From the NCBI RefSeq assembly GCF_001523745.2, contig NZ_CP013386.1, positions 3,100,001 to 3,164,000 of the forward strand: a stretch of DNA of 64,000 nt, read 5' to 3'. The stretch's first letter is position 1; every line of letters begins with the position of its first letter. The position numbers and the translations under genes are program-made. A model generated the notes under the pieces. It saw only the letters and a program-made list of their open reading frames with translations. It did not search any database and was not told where the DNA came from. Positions 17,765 to 26,766 of this stretch are shown here, in pieces. Source of the stretch: Burkholderia mayonis (GTDB taxonomy: Bacteria; Pseudomonadota; Gammaproteobacteria; Burkholderiales; Burkholderiaceae).

Positions 17765-19609
17765 TTACTGCCCCTGCTGTTGCTGCTGCTTCATCTGCAG
17801 CGCCTTCTGCTGACGCAGCAGCACGCGTCGCAGCGCCGTGCGATCCGCGAGGATGCCGTCGTAGAACGTGGCGAGATCCGACTTCATCGCGATCCGCGAA
17901 TGATCGTTCAGATAGATCATGTGGCCGGACGGATAGTTCTTCACGGTCAGGTTCGCCGCCTTGAGCGACGGATCGAGCGGCATCTGCTGCAGCGTGAGCT
18001 CGGTCTGGTGGAACGGCGTCACCGCGTCGAAGTAGCCGTTCGCCGACAGCACCTTGAGGTCCGGGTTCAGGCTCATCGTCGCCGCGAGGTCGCCCGCCGT
18101 GTACAGCGTATTGCCGCCGCCGCGATTCGCGCCCGTCGGATCCGTGTGGCTGAAGTCCCAGTTGTTGAACACCTGGTCGTTCAGATCGACGAACGACGAC
18201 GTCGACACGTACTTCAGGTCGTTGTTGATGTAGTCGTTCCACAGCACCGTGTACGCGCCGCCGATGTTGCTGATCGACGGATCGTTGCTGCCCGAGTTCG
18301 GCAGGATGTACGGCGCGATGCCCTTGCCCGTGTAGTTCGCGCGTCCGTCGTACTGGCCGATCTGGATGCCCGGTACGAGCGTCAGGAAGAACGTGTACGG
18401 CGGGTTGTCGTCCGACGACGGCACGTTGCCGAGCGCGGCCGGATTGCCGAACGTCTGGATCAGCGAGACGGGATCGGTGCCGATGTACGCGCCCATCTGC
18501 TGCGCGGCCGCGAGGTTCAGGTTCAGCCGCACGTTGACGAAGCCGCCGTCCTGCGGATTCGGCGCCTGCGCGAGCGGCGTGAGCACGTTGTCCGCGTAGC
18601 TGCGCGCCTGCACCATGTACGCGTCGAGATCGGTCGGTTTCGGGCTGACGGTCGTCTTGTTCCAGTAGAACGCATCGGCCGCGAGCGTCGGGAAGATGCC
18701 GATCGCGCTCACCGCGTTCGCATAGTCGAGGATCGACGACTGCAGCGTGACCCCGTTGAGCTCGATGCCGTCCTCATGCAGCACCCACGACGTCACTGCG
18801 CTGCGGACAGTGCCGTACGACTCGCCGAACAGGAACTTCGGCGAGTTCCAGCGCGCGTACTTCGTCAGGTAGCGCTGGATGAAGCGGTCGATCGAGTGCG
18901 CGTCCTGGTCGACGCCCCAGAAGTCCTTGTTCTTCGCCGGTGCGATCGCGGCCGAATAGCCGGTGCCGACCGGGTTGATGAACACGAGGTCCGAGCGGTC
19001 GAGGAGGCTCTCCGGGTTGTCGCGCAGCCGATACGGCGCGGGCGGCGTGAAGTTCGGGAACGACGACTGCAGGCGCTTCGGCCCGAACGATCCGAGCAGC
19101 AGGTAGACCGACGACGAGCCCGGGCCGCCGTTGTAGAAGAACGTGACGGGGCGCGGCTTCTTCGGATCGGGATTGTCGAGCGTGTACGCGACGTAGAACA
19201 TCTTCGCATTCGGCTTCGACGTGATCGGGTCGATCGTCACGAGGTGGCCGGCCGTCGCCGTGTAGGTGAGAATCTGGTCGCCGATCTTCACCTGCCGGTG
19301 CACGACCGATGCGCCTTCCGTCGCATCCGTCACCGCGTCGTTCGGGCCGGTGCCGTAGACGTCGTTGTCGAGGTACGGCTGATCTGGCGGTAGCGCGGCG
19401 TTGCTCGTCGCGTCGGTGGCGGTCGTGGCGTTCGCGGATGTCGCCGTGTTCGCGACGTTCGCGGCCGCGAGCGACGGGCTGCCGCCACCGCCGTCATCGC
19501 CGCCGCAAGCGGCGACGAGCAGTGCGGCAAGGGCGGCGGCGACGACCGGCCGTGCCGCCCTGCCCAACCTGAGCGCGAAACCGTCTTTCAAGGACTTCTG
19601 TATCTTCAT
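17765..19609 (-). CDS. S10-family serine carboxypeptidase, lipoprotein
   Basis: A 614-residue predicted lipoprotein: signal sequence with lipobox LLVAACGG, then a Ser/Asn/Thr/Ala linker to about residue 75. The peptidase domain shows PVTFFYNGGPGSSSVYLLLG (the oxyanion NGGPG motif), FLFGESYGT (nucleophile Ser about residue 263), a NGYFDAVTP block with the Asp near 525 and YPSGHMIYLN with the His near 563, the complete S10 triad. The C-terminus is a Gln-rich tail (QKALQMKQQQQQGQ). Bacterial members act on acidic C-terminal residues in the envelope; the exact substrate is unknown. GAGGG lies 6 nt before the ATG and an intrinsic terminator follows at 17634-17671. Confidence 0.92.
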   Translation of the reverse strand: MKIQKSLKDGFALRLGRAARPVVAAALAALLVAACGGDDGGGGSPSLAAANVANTATSANATTATDATSNAALPPDQPYLDNDVYGTGPNDAVTDATEGASVVHRQVKIGDQILTYTATAGHLVTIDPITSKPNAKMFYVAYTLDNPDPKKPRPVTFFYNGGPGSSSVYLLLGSFGPKRLQSSFPNFTPPAPYRLRDNPESLLDRSDLVFINPVGTGYSAAIAPAKNKDFWGVDQDAHSIDRFIQRYLTKYARWNSPKFLFGESYGTVRSAVTSWVLHEDGIELNGVTLQSSILDYANAVSAIGIFPTLAADAFYWNKTTVSPKPTDLDAYMVQARSYADNVLTPLAQAPNPQDGGFVNVRLNLNLAAAQQMGAYIGTDPVSLIQTFGNPAALGNVPSSDDNPPYTFFLTLVPGIQIGQYDGRANYTGKGIAPYILPNSGSNDPSISNIGGAYTVLWNDYINNDLKYVSTSSFVDLNDQVFNNWDFSHTDPTGANRGGGNTLYTAGDLAATMSLNPDLKVLSANGYFDAVTPFHQTELTLQQMPLDPSLKAANLTVKNYPSGHMIYLNDHSRIAMKSDLATFYDGILADRTALRRVLLRQQKALQMKQQQQQGQ

Positions 19610-20214
19610 TATTGCCCTCTCGAATAGAACGATAAATTCCGCCGATTGAAACGGATGATTTCATCGACGCCCCGCACTAGGAATGCGACCGTTATGCGAC
19701 GCGCACTCCGAGCATTTTCGCCATGCGCAGCATTAGCTGCATGGCATTATTTACCCGCTCGAATTTCCGGCTTGACGCACTGGAATCAATTCCAGAATAA
19801 AATCGGCGATCGAAATGCCGATCGCGCGGGACGCCCCCTGCGCTCCGAGTAGACAAGACCGCCCCTGCGCGCAGCCAGGTTGCCGCACGCATTATTTTTT
19901 CGAAGAAAACAATCCTCACTCGATTTTCGAATAATCATCGACCGGCAATTCCATTCGATTTTTTCGAAAACCAAAAATGATTTTGAAAGGATTATTTAAC
20001 GAATCAGAAATATATTAGTCGCATGTATTTTTTAAAAATATGAGCAAATACCGGCGCATATTAGAAGCGCCCGACCACAACGTAAAGTAAGAATTTGTTA
20101 CAGAGAAATCCGGGAATGGCGCCGATGCGGCGAATACGCATCGGCCAATGAAAACGGCCGGCCGCACGTGCGTGCGGGCCGGCCGTCGCGACAGAAAAAC
20201 GTGCGTCGCGTGCG
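19610..20214. other. AT-rich intergenic region with three TTCGAA motifs
   Basis: About 600 bp without a gene between the carboxypeptidase start and the 3' end of the oligomer hydrolase. About 19870-20100 is clearly AT-rich. TTCGAA recurs at 19899, 19926 and 19963, each in an A/T-rich flank, the last as the palindrome TTTTCGAAAA. The hydrolase terminator occupies 20151-20185. Confidence 0.5.
20151..20185 (-). terminator. Rho-independent terminator of the oligomer hydrolase gene
   Basis: A long perfect GC stem (CGGCCGGCC pairing with GGCCGGCCG, extended inside by GCAC/GTGC) is followed on the minus strand by TTTT, 30 bp beyond the hydrolase stop. The T-tract is short but the stem is very strong. 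Confidence 0.75.
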
Positions 20215-22317
20215 TCAGAGCGGCACGTCGATCACCCCCGCGTTCACCGTGATCGCATTCGCGCCCGGCGACTGGACGATCGGCGGCAGATTCGCCGTCG
20301 TCAGTGCGGGCGCGGCGCCCGGCACGCCGCCGCGCGGCACCGTGCGGATCACCTGCGACGGCGGCAGCGGCGCGCCGTTCTTCAGGTGGTTCCACATCAG
20401 GTTGAGCGCCTGCTCGTCGTAGTAGTGAACGGGCACGAAGCGCGTGTCGAAGCCGGGCGCCGGCAGGAACGCATCGAAGTGCTGGCCGTTCGTCACTTCG
20501 TAGAACGATAGCTGGCTCGCGCCGCCCTCGATCGCGCTGTTCTGCGCGACGTACGCGCGCGACGCGTGATTGACCGGCACGAGCGCGTCGCTGCGGCCAT
20601 GCACGATGATCGCTGGCTTGTGCTGCAGGTTCGCGTTCACGCGCACCGCATCGACGTTCGCCGCGATGCCGAGCTGGCTCGCGGTCCATAGCTGGCGCAG
20701 GCACAGCGCGCCCGCAAAGCTCGCGTCCGGCGTCGCGAGCCGGTGGTCGACGCCGGACGCGACGCCGTTGAACACGAGATTGATCCCGTTTGTCGGCGGC
20801 ACCCCGTTGCCCGCGCCGAACAGGTTCGTCATCGGCGACGTGGCGGGCGCGGCGACGGCGCCCGTCGCCGGGTTCGTCGTCGCGAAGCTGAAGTTGCACA
20901 GGTTGTCGCTGACGCGCGATCGCGTGTAGGCGTTCGCATACGTGACCGCAATCGCCGGGATTGCCTGCGAATCCCACATCGGCGCCTGCAGCAGGTCGGA
21001 ATCAGCGAGATACCCGGCCGCGTGCAGCCGCGCGAGCGCGTCGCTCGCCTGGCTCTGCGTGTCCGCGCCCGAGACGAGCCCGGCCGCCGCGAGCGTCGCG
21101 CAGCGCTGGACGCGAATCGACTGCGTGACGCTCGTCGGCAGCGCGCTGAGGTACGGCGCGCCCGTCGCGGCCGGCGCCGCCGCCGCGCACGGCTGCAGCA
21201 GGTTCGCGAGCGTCGCGTAATCGGCGAGCGGCCGGCCGAACGACGGCACGGGCGCGCCGCCCTGCTCGACCGTCACGCCGGGCGTCAATCGCACATTGAT
21301 CTGCGGCTCGCCGACGACGACCGCGGTGATCCAGCCGCGCGTATCCTGCTCGGCCGCCGCGAGCGCCGAACCGCCGCCGTTGCTGACCGAGGCGGCGATC
21401 GTCGTGATGTCGCCCGGCCGATAGCGAATGCCGTGGCGCGTGCCGTCGACGACGGGGCCGAGCTGCTCGTTCAGCGCCCAATACGCGAACTCGACCGCCT
21501 GCAACGTCACACGTCCCCAGTCCTGCTCGGGATTCTGTTGCGAATGCGCGTGCTTGTACGCGTAGCGGTTCGGAAATGCGCTGTTGAACGCGGCGAGCGC
21601 GCTGCTCGATTCGCTCGCGGTGAAGAGGCTCGCGCTGCCGGCGCTCGATGCGCTCGCGAGCGTGCCGTCGATCAGCGTGACGAGGCCCGTGCCGATCTCG
21701 TGCGCGCCGTTGCCGCCGCCCTTGTCGTTGTACGCGACCGCGCAGCCGCGCTTCAGGCCCCACTCGCCCGCTGCCGCGATCGCGCCGTACACGCCGCGCG
21801 AGCCCGACGCCGTCGCCGTCACGATGCACGGATTCGCCGGATCGAAGCTCGCCGGCACCTGCACGAGCAGCGTGACGTTCTTGCGGCCGCTGCCGTCGTC
21901 GGAGTACGCGAGATATTCGGTGCCGGGAATCTTGCCTTCGCCGAGCGTGTCGTTGCCGTCGAGATCGACGTTCGGCCCCCAGAAGCGCCCGTAGCCGCCG
22001 TTCGCCGTGATGTCGACGAGCGCGCGATAGTTCGAGTAGATCGCAAGACGCCGCAGCTCCGCCGCGGTCGGCTGCGCCGGATTCACGAAGCCGGGCCGCG
22101 TGTCGCTGCCCAAGCCCGTCCTGCCGAGTCCCGCCGTCAGCAGATCGTCGCTGACGCCGTCATAAGCCGTCGTGCGCACGCTGCCCGAAACGAAGTCGGG
22201 CAGCACGTTCACCTGTGCGTTGTCGTCGCTGTGGCAGGCGCCGAGCAGCACACTGCCGAAGAGCGCGAGCGCCAGCATCGACGCACGCTTCGATCCGCCC
22301 CTGATCGTCGTCATCAT
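20215..22317 (-). CDS. D-(-)-3-hydroxybutyrate oligomer hydrolase
   Basis: A 700-residue predicted lipoprotein (signal sequence ending VLLGACHSDDN) that matches the 3-hydroxybutyrate oligomer hydrolase family in length and in its blocks: LPDFVSGSVRTTAYDGVSDD after the linker, CAVAYNDKGGGNGAHEIGTG, and the nucleophile region AASVSNGGGSALAA with the Ser near residue 311. KPAIIVHGRSDALVPVNHAS and NGQHFDAFLPAPGFDTRFVP supply the Asp and His of the triad. It hydrolyses 3HB dimers and oligomers released from polyhydroxybutyrate by depolymerases. No phaC or depolymerase lies nearby. The start is 22317 or one codon later. Monocistronic, with a terminator downstream. Confidence 0.92.
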   Translation of the reverse strand: MMTTIRGGSKRASMLALALFGSVLLGACHSDDNAQVNVLPDFVSGSVRTTAYDGVSDDLLTAGLGRTGLGSDTRPGFVNPAQPTAAELRRLAIYSNYRALVDITANGGYGRFWGPNVDLDGNDTLGEGKIPGTEYLAYSDDGSGRKNVTLLVQVPASFDPANPCIVTATASGSRGVYGAIAAAGEWGLKRGCAVAYNDKGGGNGAHEIGTGLVTLIDGTLASASSAGSASLFTASESSSALAAFNSAFPNRYAYKHAHSQQNPEQDWGRVTLQAVEFAYWALNEQLGPVVDGTRHGIRYRPGDITTIAASVSNGGGSALAAAEQDTRGWITAVVVGEPQINVRLTPGVTVEQGGAPVPSFGRPLADYATLANLLQPCAAAAPAATGAPYLSALPTSVTQSIRVQRCATLAAAGLVSGADTQSQASDALARLHAAGYLADSDLLQAPMWDSQAIPAIAVTYANAYTRSRVSDNLCNFSFATTNPATGAVAAPATSPMTNLFGAGNGVPPTNGINLVFNGVASGVDHRLATPDASFAGALCLRQLWTASQLGIAANVDAVRVNANLQHKPAIIVHGRSDALVPVNHASRAYVAQNSAIEGGASQLSFYEVTNGQHFDAFLPAPGFDTRFVPVHYYDEQALNLMWNHLKNGAPLPPSQVIRTVPRGGVPGAAPALTTANLPPIVQSPGANAITVNAGVIDVPL

Positions 22318-22431
22318 CGCCCCCAGTCTGCTTGGTTGGTTCGAATCGCTCGATCGTCGAGCTGCGCGCGCCGAGCCGAAGCCCGGCCGGCGCGCGCGGC
22401 GGGCGGCGTCGCTGCGCCGCCCCCCATCGCC

Positions 22432-22809
22432 TCACTGCGGCTGCACGGACAGCTTGTTGTTGACCGACGCGACGCCCGACACGCCCTTCGCGGCGTCGAC
22501 GGCCTTGTCGATCTGCGACGCGTCCGGCACTGATCCCTCGAGCGTCACGACGCCGCCCTTCGCACGCACAGTGACGTTCGACACGTTCACGCCGTTCACC
22601 TTCGAAATCGCCTTGCGCACCGCATAGCCGAGCTTGCGGTTCGACTGGCGCGCGGCCTTCGCGGCGGCCTTCGACGCGCTCGGCGTGGCGGCGGGCGCGT
22701 TCGCGCCGGTCGACTCGGTCGCCGCGCCGCTCGCCTGCGCGAATGCGTTGCCGAAGACAAGCGCCGCGACGATCATGCCTCCGACTGCCTTCGATACGAT
22801 CGATTTCAT
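22432..22809 (-). CDS. Periplasmic BON-domain protein
   Basis: A 125-residue exported protein: signal peptide MKSIVSKAVGGMIVAALVFGNAFA, an Ala/Ser/Thr-rich linker with Lys/Arg patches to about residue 55, and one BON domain (VRKAISKVNGVNVSNVTVRA... to VASVNNKLSVQ) carrying the conserved GVVTLEGSVPD turn. BON proteins (OsmY-like) bind phospholipid or help maintain the envelope under osmotic stress. CAGGAGAA precedes the ATG at 22809 by 4 nt, so the long upstream open frame is not used. It is 114 bp upstream of the oligomer hydrolase start on the same strand. Confidence 0.9.
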   Translation of the reverse strand: MKSIVSKAVGGMIVAALVFGNAFAQASGAATESTGANAPAATPSASKAAAKAARQSNRKLGYAVRKAISKVNGVNVSNVTVRAKGGVVTLEGSVPDASQIDKAVDAAKGVSGVASVNNKLSVQPQ

Positions 22810-23251
22810 GCGTTCTCCTGATTCCGGTGGTTTCGACGGGAACCGCGACTGCGGGCGATGCTCGGTCCGAATGCGGACCGCGATGCGTCGTCGCGCGGCG
22901 CCGCATGGCGGCTGCGCGAGATGATGCGGGAAAAGCGCCGGCCGGGAATCGAGCCGGATGCGAACCGGCGCGGCGGGCCGGAACCGAACCCACCGCGCGC
23001 CGGGCCGCGTCGCCGCGCCGGAAAGACGTGCGGCAGCCGGCGCGCGGCCGTTGCGGCGGATGCAGCCGCGCCGGCCGGCACCCGCGCGCTTGCGTTCGCC
23101 AGCTGAACGCAAACGCGCGACGGCCCTGCACAATGTAATCCACAGTCCGCGCACGCGCCAAGTTCTCGTGCTGCGGCGCGGCGCACCGCACTGCCGCAGC
23201 GGCGTCGAACTCGGGTACCATCGCCGCGAACAGCCCCCTGCCGTCAGTCTC
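22810..23251. other. Divergent intergenic region, nothing recognised
   Basis: About 440 bp of GC-rich sequence between the divergent BON-domain gene and the TAXI binding-protein gene. It must hold both promoters, but no clear -35/-10 pair or dyad was identified. The frames that cross it are Arg-rich and not protein-like. Confidence 0.4.
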
Positions 23252-24679
23252 ATGAAGCCAGCCCAACCTCGCCGTCACCGGCCCCATCGCATCGTCGCCC
23301 GCTTCGTCGCGGTGTCGTGGCGCGATCTCGCGATGTCGATCGGGCCGACTGTCGTGCTGTCGATCGCCGCGATCTGGCTCGCGATCGCGCTGATCCAGCC
23401 CGCGCCGCCGACGTCGCTGACGATCTCGGCAGGTCCGCCCGGCAGCACGAACTGGCGCGCCGCGCAGCGGTACAAGCAGATTCTCGCGAAGAACGGCGTG
23501 ACGCTCGACGTGCTCGAATCCGAGGGCTCGGCCGAAAACCTCGCGCGGCTGTCGGATCCGGCGCAAAAAGTCGACGTCGGCTTCGTCCAGAGCGGCATCG
23601 AGCAAAAGGAGAAGCAGGAGAATCTCGTCTCGCTCGGCAGCGTCGGCTACGTGCCGCTCGCAATCCTCTATCGCGGGCCCAAGATCGAGCGGCTGTCGCA
23701 GTTCAAGGGCAAGCGGCTCGCGCTCGGCGCCGAGGGCGCGGGCGCGCACGAACTCGGCCTCGCGCTCCTCAAGATGAACGGCATCGCGCCGGGCGGCGCG
23801 ACCGAGCTGCTGCCGCTCTCCGGCGAAGACGCGGCGCGCGCGCTCATCGACGGCAAGATCGATGCCGCGTTCCTGTCCGGCGACTCGACGCAGATTCCCG
23901 TGATGGCGAAGCTGTTTCGTTCGCCCGGCGTGCATTTCTATTCGTTTACGCAGGCCGAGGCGTACACGCGGCGCTTCGCGTACCTGACCGACATCACGCT
24001 GCCGATGGGCGTCTACGATCCGGGCGCGAACCTGCCGCCGTCGGACATCCACACGCTGTCGCCGACCGTCGAGCTGATCGCGCGCGACACGCTGCACCCC
24101 GCGCTGTCCGACCTCCTCGTCGAGGCCGCACGCGAAGTGCACGGCCGCGCGACGATCCTGCAGCGCGCGGGCGAATTTCCGTCGCCCGTCACGCACAGCA
24201 GCTTCCCGCTGTCCGACGACGCCGCGCGCTACTACAAGTCCGGCAAGACGTTCCTGTACCGGAAGCTGCCGTTCTGGGTCGCGAGCCTCGTCGACCGGCT
24301 GCTCTTCATCGCCGTGCCGCTCATCGTCGTGCTGATTCCGGGGCTGCGGCTCGTGCCGTCGCTGTACGGCTGGCGCGTGCGCTCGCGGATCTACCGCTGG
24401 TACGGCGCGCTCATCGCGCTCGAGCGCAGCGCGCTCGGCGAGCACACCGCGCAAGAGCGCGTCGTGCTGCTCGACAAGCTCGACGACGTCGAGGAATCGG
24501 TCAACCGGATGAAGATGCCGCTCGCCTACGCAGGCCAGTTCTACGTGCTGCGAGAGCACATCGGCTTCGTCCGCGAGCGGCTGCTCGCGCGCGAACACGA
24601 GATGTCGTCGCCCGCCGCGGCGAATGCGCAGGCGACGCCGAAACCCGCCGACGCGCCGCCCGCCTCGGGCGGCGCTTGA
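23252..24679 (+). CDS. Membrane-anchored TAXI-family solute-binding protein
   Basis: A 475-residue protein. One transmembrane segment near residues 30-50 (PTVVLSIAAIWLAIALI) tethers a TAXI-type binding domain (about 55-330: SLTISAGPPGSTNWRAAQRY, VDVGFVQSGIE, LGAEGAGAHELGLALLKMNG, AAFLSGDSTQI). A second hydrophobic segment follows near residue 345 (LLFIAVPLIVVLIPGL), then a C-terminal cytoplasmic part ending in an Ala/Pro-rich tail. Ordinary TAXI proteins are soluble periplasmic partners of TRAP permeases. Here both ends are membrane-bound and no DctQM permease lies nearby, so it may act as a sensor or in envelope homeostasis rather than in transport. Confidence 0.85.
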   Translation: MKPAQPRRHRPHRIVARFVAVSWRDLAMSIGPTVVLSIAAIWLAIALIQPAPPTSLTISAGPPGSTNWRAAQRYKQILAKNGVTLDVLESEGSAENLARLSDPAQKVDVGFVQSGIEQKEKQENLVSLGSVGYVPLAILYRGPKIERLSQFKGKRLALGAEGAGAHELGLALLKMNGIAPGGATELLPLSGEDAARALIDGKIDAAFLSGDSTQIPVMAKLFRSPGVHFYSFTQAEAYTRRFAYLTDITLPMGVYDPGANLPPSDIHTLSPTVELIARDTLHPALSDLLVEAAREVHGRATILQRAGEFPSPVTHSSFPLSDDAARYYKSGKTFLYRKLPFWVASLVDRLLFIAVPLIVVLIPGLRLVPSLYGWRVRSRIYRWYGALIALERSALGEHTAQERVVLLDKLDDVEESVNRMKMPLAYAGQFYVLREHIGFVRERLLAREHEMSSPAAANAQATPKPADAPPASGGA

Positions 24680-24776
24680 GCCGAAAATCCGTCGCGGCGG
24701 CTGCAATTGCCTGCGCCGCCGCGTAACATTCAATCACGAGGCCGCGCGTCGCGTCCTTTTCCTCAGGAGACACTCC

Positions 24777-25415
24777 ATGACCGTCGGCCTCGACGCCTCC
24801 CAGCCGATATGGTTCTACGACTTCCTGTCGCCGTTCTCGTATCTGCTGCTGGAGCAGCACGACAAATGGCCCAGCATCGCGTTCGCGCTCGCGCCAGTGG
24901 CGCTCGCCGATCTGCATCGCCACTGGGGCCACCGTCCCGCCTCCGACGTGCCCGCGAAGCGCGTCTTCACTTATCGGCACGCGCTCTTTCGCGCGGAGCA
25001 GCTCGGCATCCCGTTCAAGATGCCGCCCGCGCATCCGTTCGATTCGACGCGCCTGCTGCTGCTCGCGATCGCGCTCGACTCGGACGTCCAGGCGATTCAC
25101 GAGATCTTTCGCTTCGTCTGGCGCGAAGGCCGCGATCCGTCGGCGCCCGACAACTTCGCCGAACTGTGCGGCCGCGTCGGCATCGCACACGACGACGAGC
25201 GGCTCACGTCGGACGAAACCGTCTCGCAGCTACGCCGCAACACCGACGATGCGATCACCTTCGGCGTATTCGGCGTGCCGACCTTCTGGCTGAACCACCA
25301 GCTCTTCTGGGGCGAGGACGCACTGCCGATGGTGCTTTATTGCGCGCGCACGCCGAGCTGGCTCGAATCGAGCGAAGTGAGGCGAATCAGCGCGCTGCCG
25401 TCCGGACTCGCATGA
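24777..25415 (+). CDS. DsbA-family 2-hydroxychromene-2-carboxylate isomerase-like protein
   Basis: A 212-residue thioredoxin-fold protein of the kappa-GST/HCCA isomerase branch. The family opening FYDFLSPFSYLLLEQ (Ser in place of the DsbA CxxC) is at residues about 12-26, and FGVFGVPTFWLNHQLFWGED near 160-180 contains the cis-Pro VPTF loop that contacts glutathione. HCCA isomerases work in naphthalene/salicylate-type degradation, but no such pathway genes are nearby, so the natural substrate is uncertain. CAGGAGA lies 6 nt before the ATG. It is 97 bp downstream of the TAXI gene and 73 bp upstream of a LysR gene on the same strand. Confidence 0.85.
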   Translation: MTVGLDASQPIWFYDFLSPFSYLLLEQHDKWPSIAFALAPVALADLHRHWGHRPASDVPAKRVFTYRHALFRAEQLGIPFKMPPAHPFDSTRLLLLAIALDSDVQAIHEIFRFVWREGRDPSAPDNFAELCGRVGIAHDDERLTSDETVSQLRRNTDDAITFGVFGVPTFWLNHQLFWGEDALPMVLYCARTPSWLESSEVRRISALPSGLA

Positions 25416-25488
25416 CATCGCCCGCCTTTGCGCGCCGCGGGCGCGCGATGCGCCGCGCCCGCGCCTGACGCCGCCTTCCCCGCTGCAG

Positions 25489-26436
25489 ATGCAATCGAAT
25501 CAAGACAGCACCGCGTCGCTCGACATCCGGCTCGTGCGCGTGCTTCGCACGCTGCTCGTCGAGCGCAGCGTGACGCAAGCGGCGCTGCGCCTGAACCAGA
25601 CCCAGCCCGCGATCAGCGCCGCGCTGCGCAAGCTGCGCGACGCGCTCGGCGACCCGCTCCTCGTGCGCGGCAAGACGGGCATGGTGCCGACCGAGTACGG
25701 CGCATCGCTCCTCGATGCCGCCGAGCGCGCGCTGCGCGACGTCGACTTCGTCGCGACGCCGCACGGGCCGTTCGATCCCGACACCGCGCGCCGCACGTTC
25801 CGGATCGCCGCGCCCGATTATCTGAACGACTTCTTCATGCCGACGCTGATCGCGCGCTTTCGCGCGGCGGCGCCGCACGCGCGGCTCGAGATCGATTCGC
25901 TCAATCCGTCGCTCGATCACGCGGCCGCGCTCGATTCGGGCGCGCTCGATCTCGTGATCGGCAACTGGCCGAAGCCCGACGCGCGCTTCGTGCGCGCGGA
26001 CCTGTTCTCGGACACCGTGGTCTGCCTGATGCGGCGCGACCATCCGCTCGCGCGCGCGCCGCTCACGCGCGACGCGTACGCGAACGCCGCGCATCTCGCA
26101 CCCGCGCCGTACATCGGCGCGCGGCACAACGCGATCGAGCTCGGCCTCGCGCGCGCGGGGATCGCGCGGCACGTCGTCGCGACGCTGCCATACTTCGGGC
26201 TCGTGCCGCAGGTGCTACTGCAATCGGACCTGATCTTCACGACGACGCGCCGCTTCGCGATCCATTACGCGCAGTTGCTGCCGCTCGTCGTCGTCGAGGC
26301 GCCCGTGCCATTTCCGCGCATCCGCTGCTATCAGCTCCGGCATCCGGCGCCCGATCGGCCAACCGACGTCGATTGGCTGAGCGCGTTGATGACTGACGTG
26401 TCGGCGGAGCTGACGATGCGCGGAAGGCGGCGGTAG
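25489..26436 (+). CDS. LysR-family transcriptional regulator
   Basis: A 315-residue LTTR. The winged HTH occupies residues about 9-66 (VLRTLLVERSVTQAALRLNQTQPAISAALRKL in two contiguous parts), followed by the effector-binding domain with RTFRIAAPDYLNDFFMPTL and LDLVIGNWPKPDARFV. This NodD/PcaQ-like subset often binds aromatic or opine-type effectors, which is family inference only. The stop codon TAG at 26434-26436 sits inside the first unit of a heptamer repeat array, so repeat changes there would alter the C-terminus. The gene converges on the ABC permease at 26767. Confidence 0.9.
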   Translation: MQSNQDSTASLDIRLVRVLRTLLVERSVTQAALRLNQTQPAISAALRKLRDALGDPLLVRGKTGMVPTEYGASLLDAAERALRDVDFVATPHGPFDPDTARRTFRIAAPDYLNDFFMPTLIARFRAAAPHARLEIDSLNPSLDHAAALDSGALDLVIGNWPKPDARFVRADLFSDTVVCLMRRDHPLARAPLTRDAYANAAHLAPAPYIGARHNAIELGLARAGIARHVVATLPYFGLVPQVLLQSDLIFTTTRRFAIHYAQLLPLVVVEAPVPFPRIRCYQLRHPAPDRPTDVDWLSALMTDVSAELTMRGRRR

Positions 26437-26591
26437 GCGGTAGGCGGTAGGCAGTAGCGGTCGCGGTCGCGGTTGCCGTTGCCGTTGCGGTTGCCGTTGC
26501 CGTTGCCGTTGCCGTTGCGGTTGCGGTTGCGGTTGCGGTTGCGGTTGCGGTTGCGGTTGCGGTTGCGGTTGCCGTTGCGGTTGCCGTTGCC
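26430..26591. repeat. Tandem repeat: 4 heptamers then 22 hexamers
   Basis: Four GCGGTAG-type heptamers (26430-26457, the last GCAGTAG) overlap the LysR stop codon, then after 2 nt come two GTCGCG units (26460-26471) and twenty GTTGCG or GTTGCC units (26472-26591; 11 end in G, 9 in C). The hexamers fit a slipped-strand VNTR, common in Burkholderia. In either frame they would encode Leu/Arg or Pro/Gln dipeptide strings, but no gene uses them. 26592-26766 holds no other feature apart from the convergent gene ends. Confidence 0.95.
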
Positions 26592-26766
26592 GGCTGCACG
26601 CCGCGTTGCATTCGTTCATCGACGCACGCATCGAGCTACTGAAATTCAAACGACCGGCGGCATCACACCGTTGCGATGCGCGGATCGCGCGCACGTGGCG
26701 TACACGTCGACGGCCGCATCGCTCACTGTCGATCGCCCCGCCCGAGTCGCCGGCGCGCAGCGCCGC

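Noticed and set aside
26430..26591. Repeat array as a possible CRISPR
   Set aside because: Units are 6-7 bp without spacers, so it is a simple tandem repeat.
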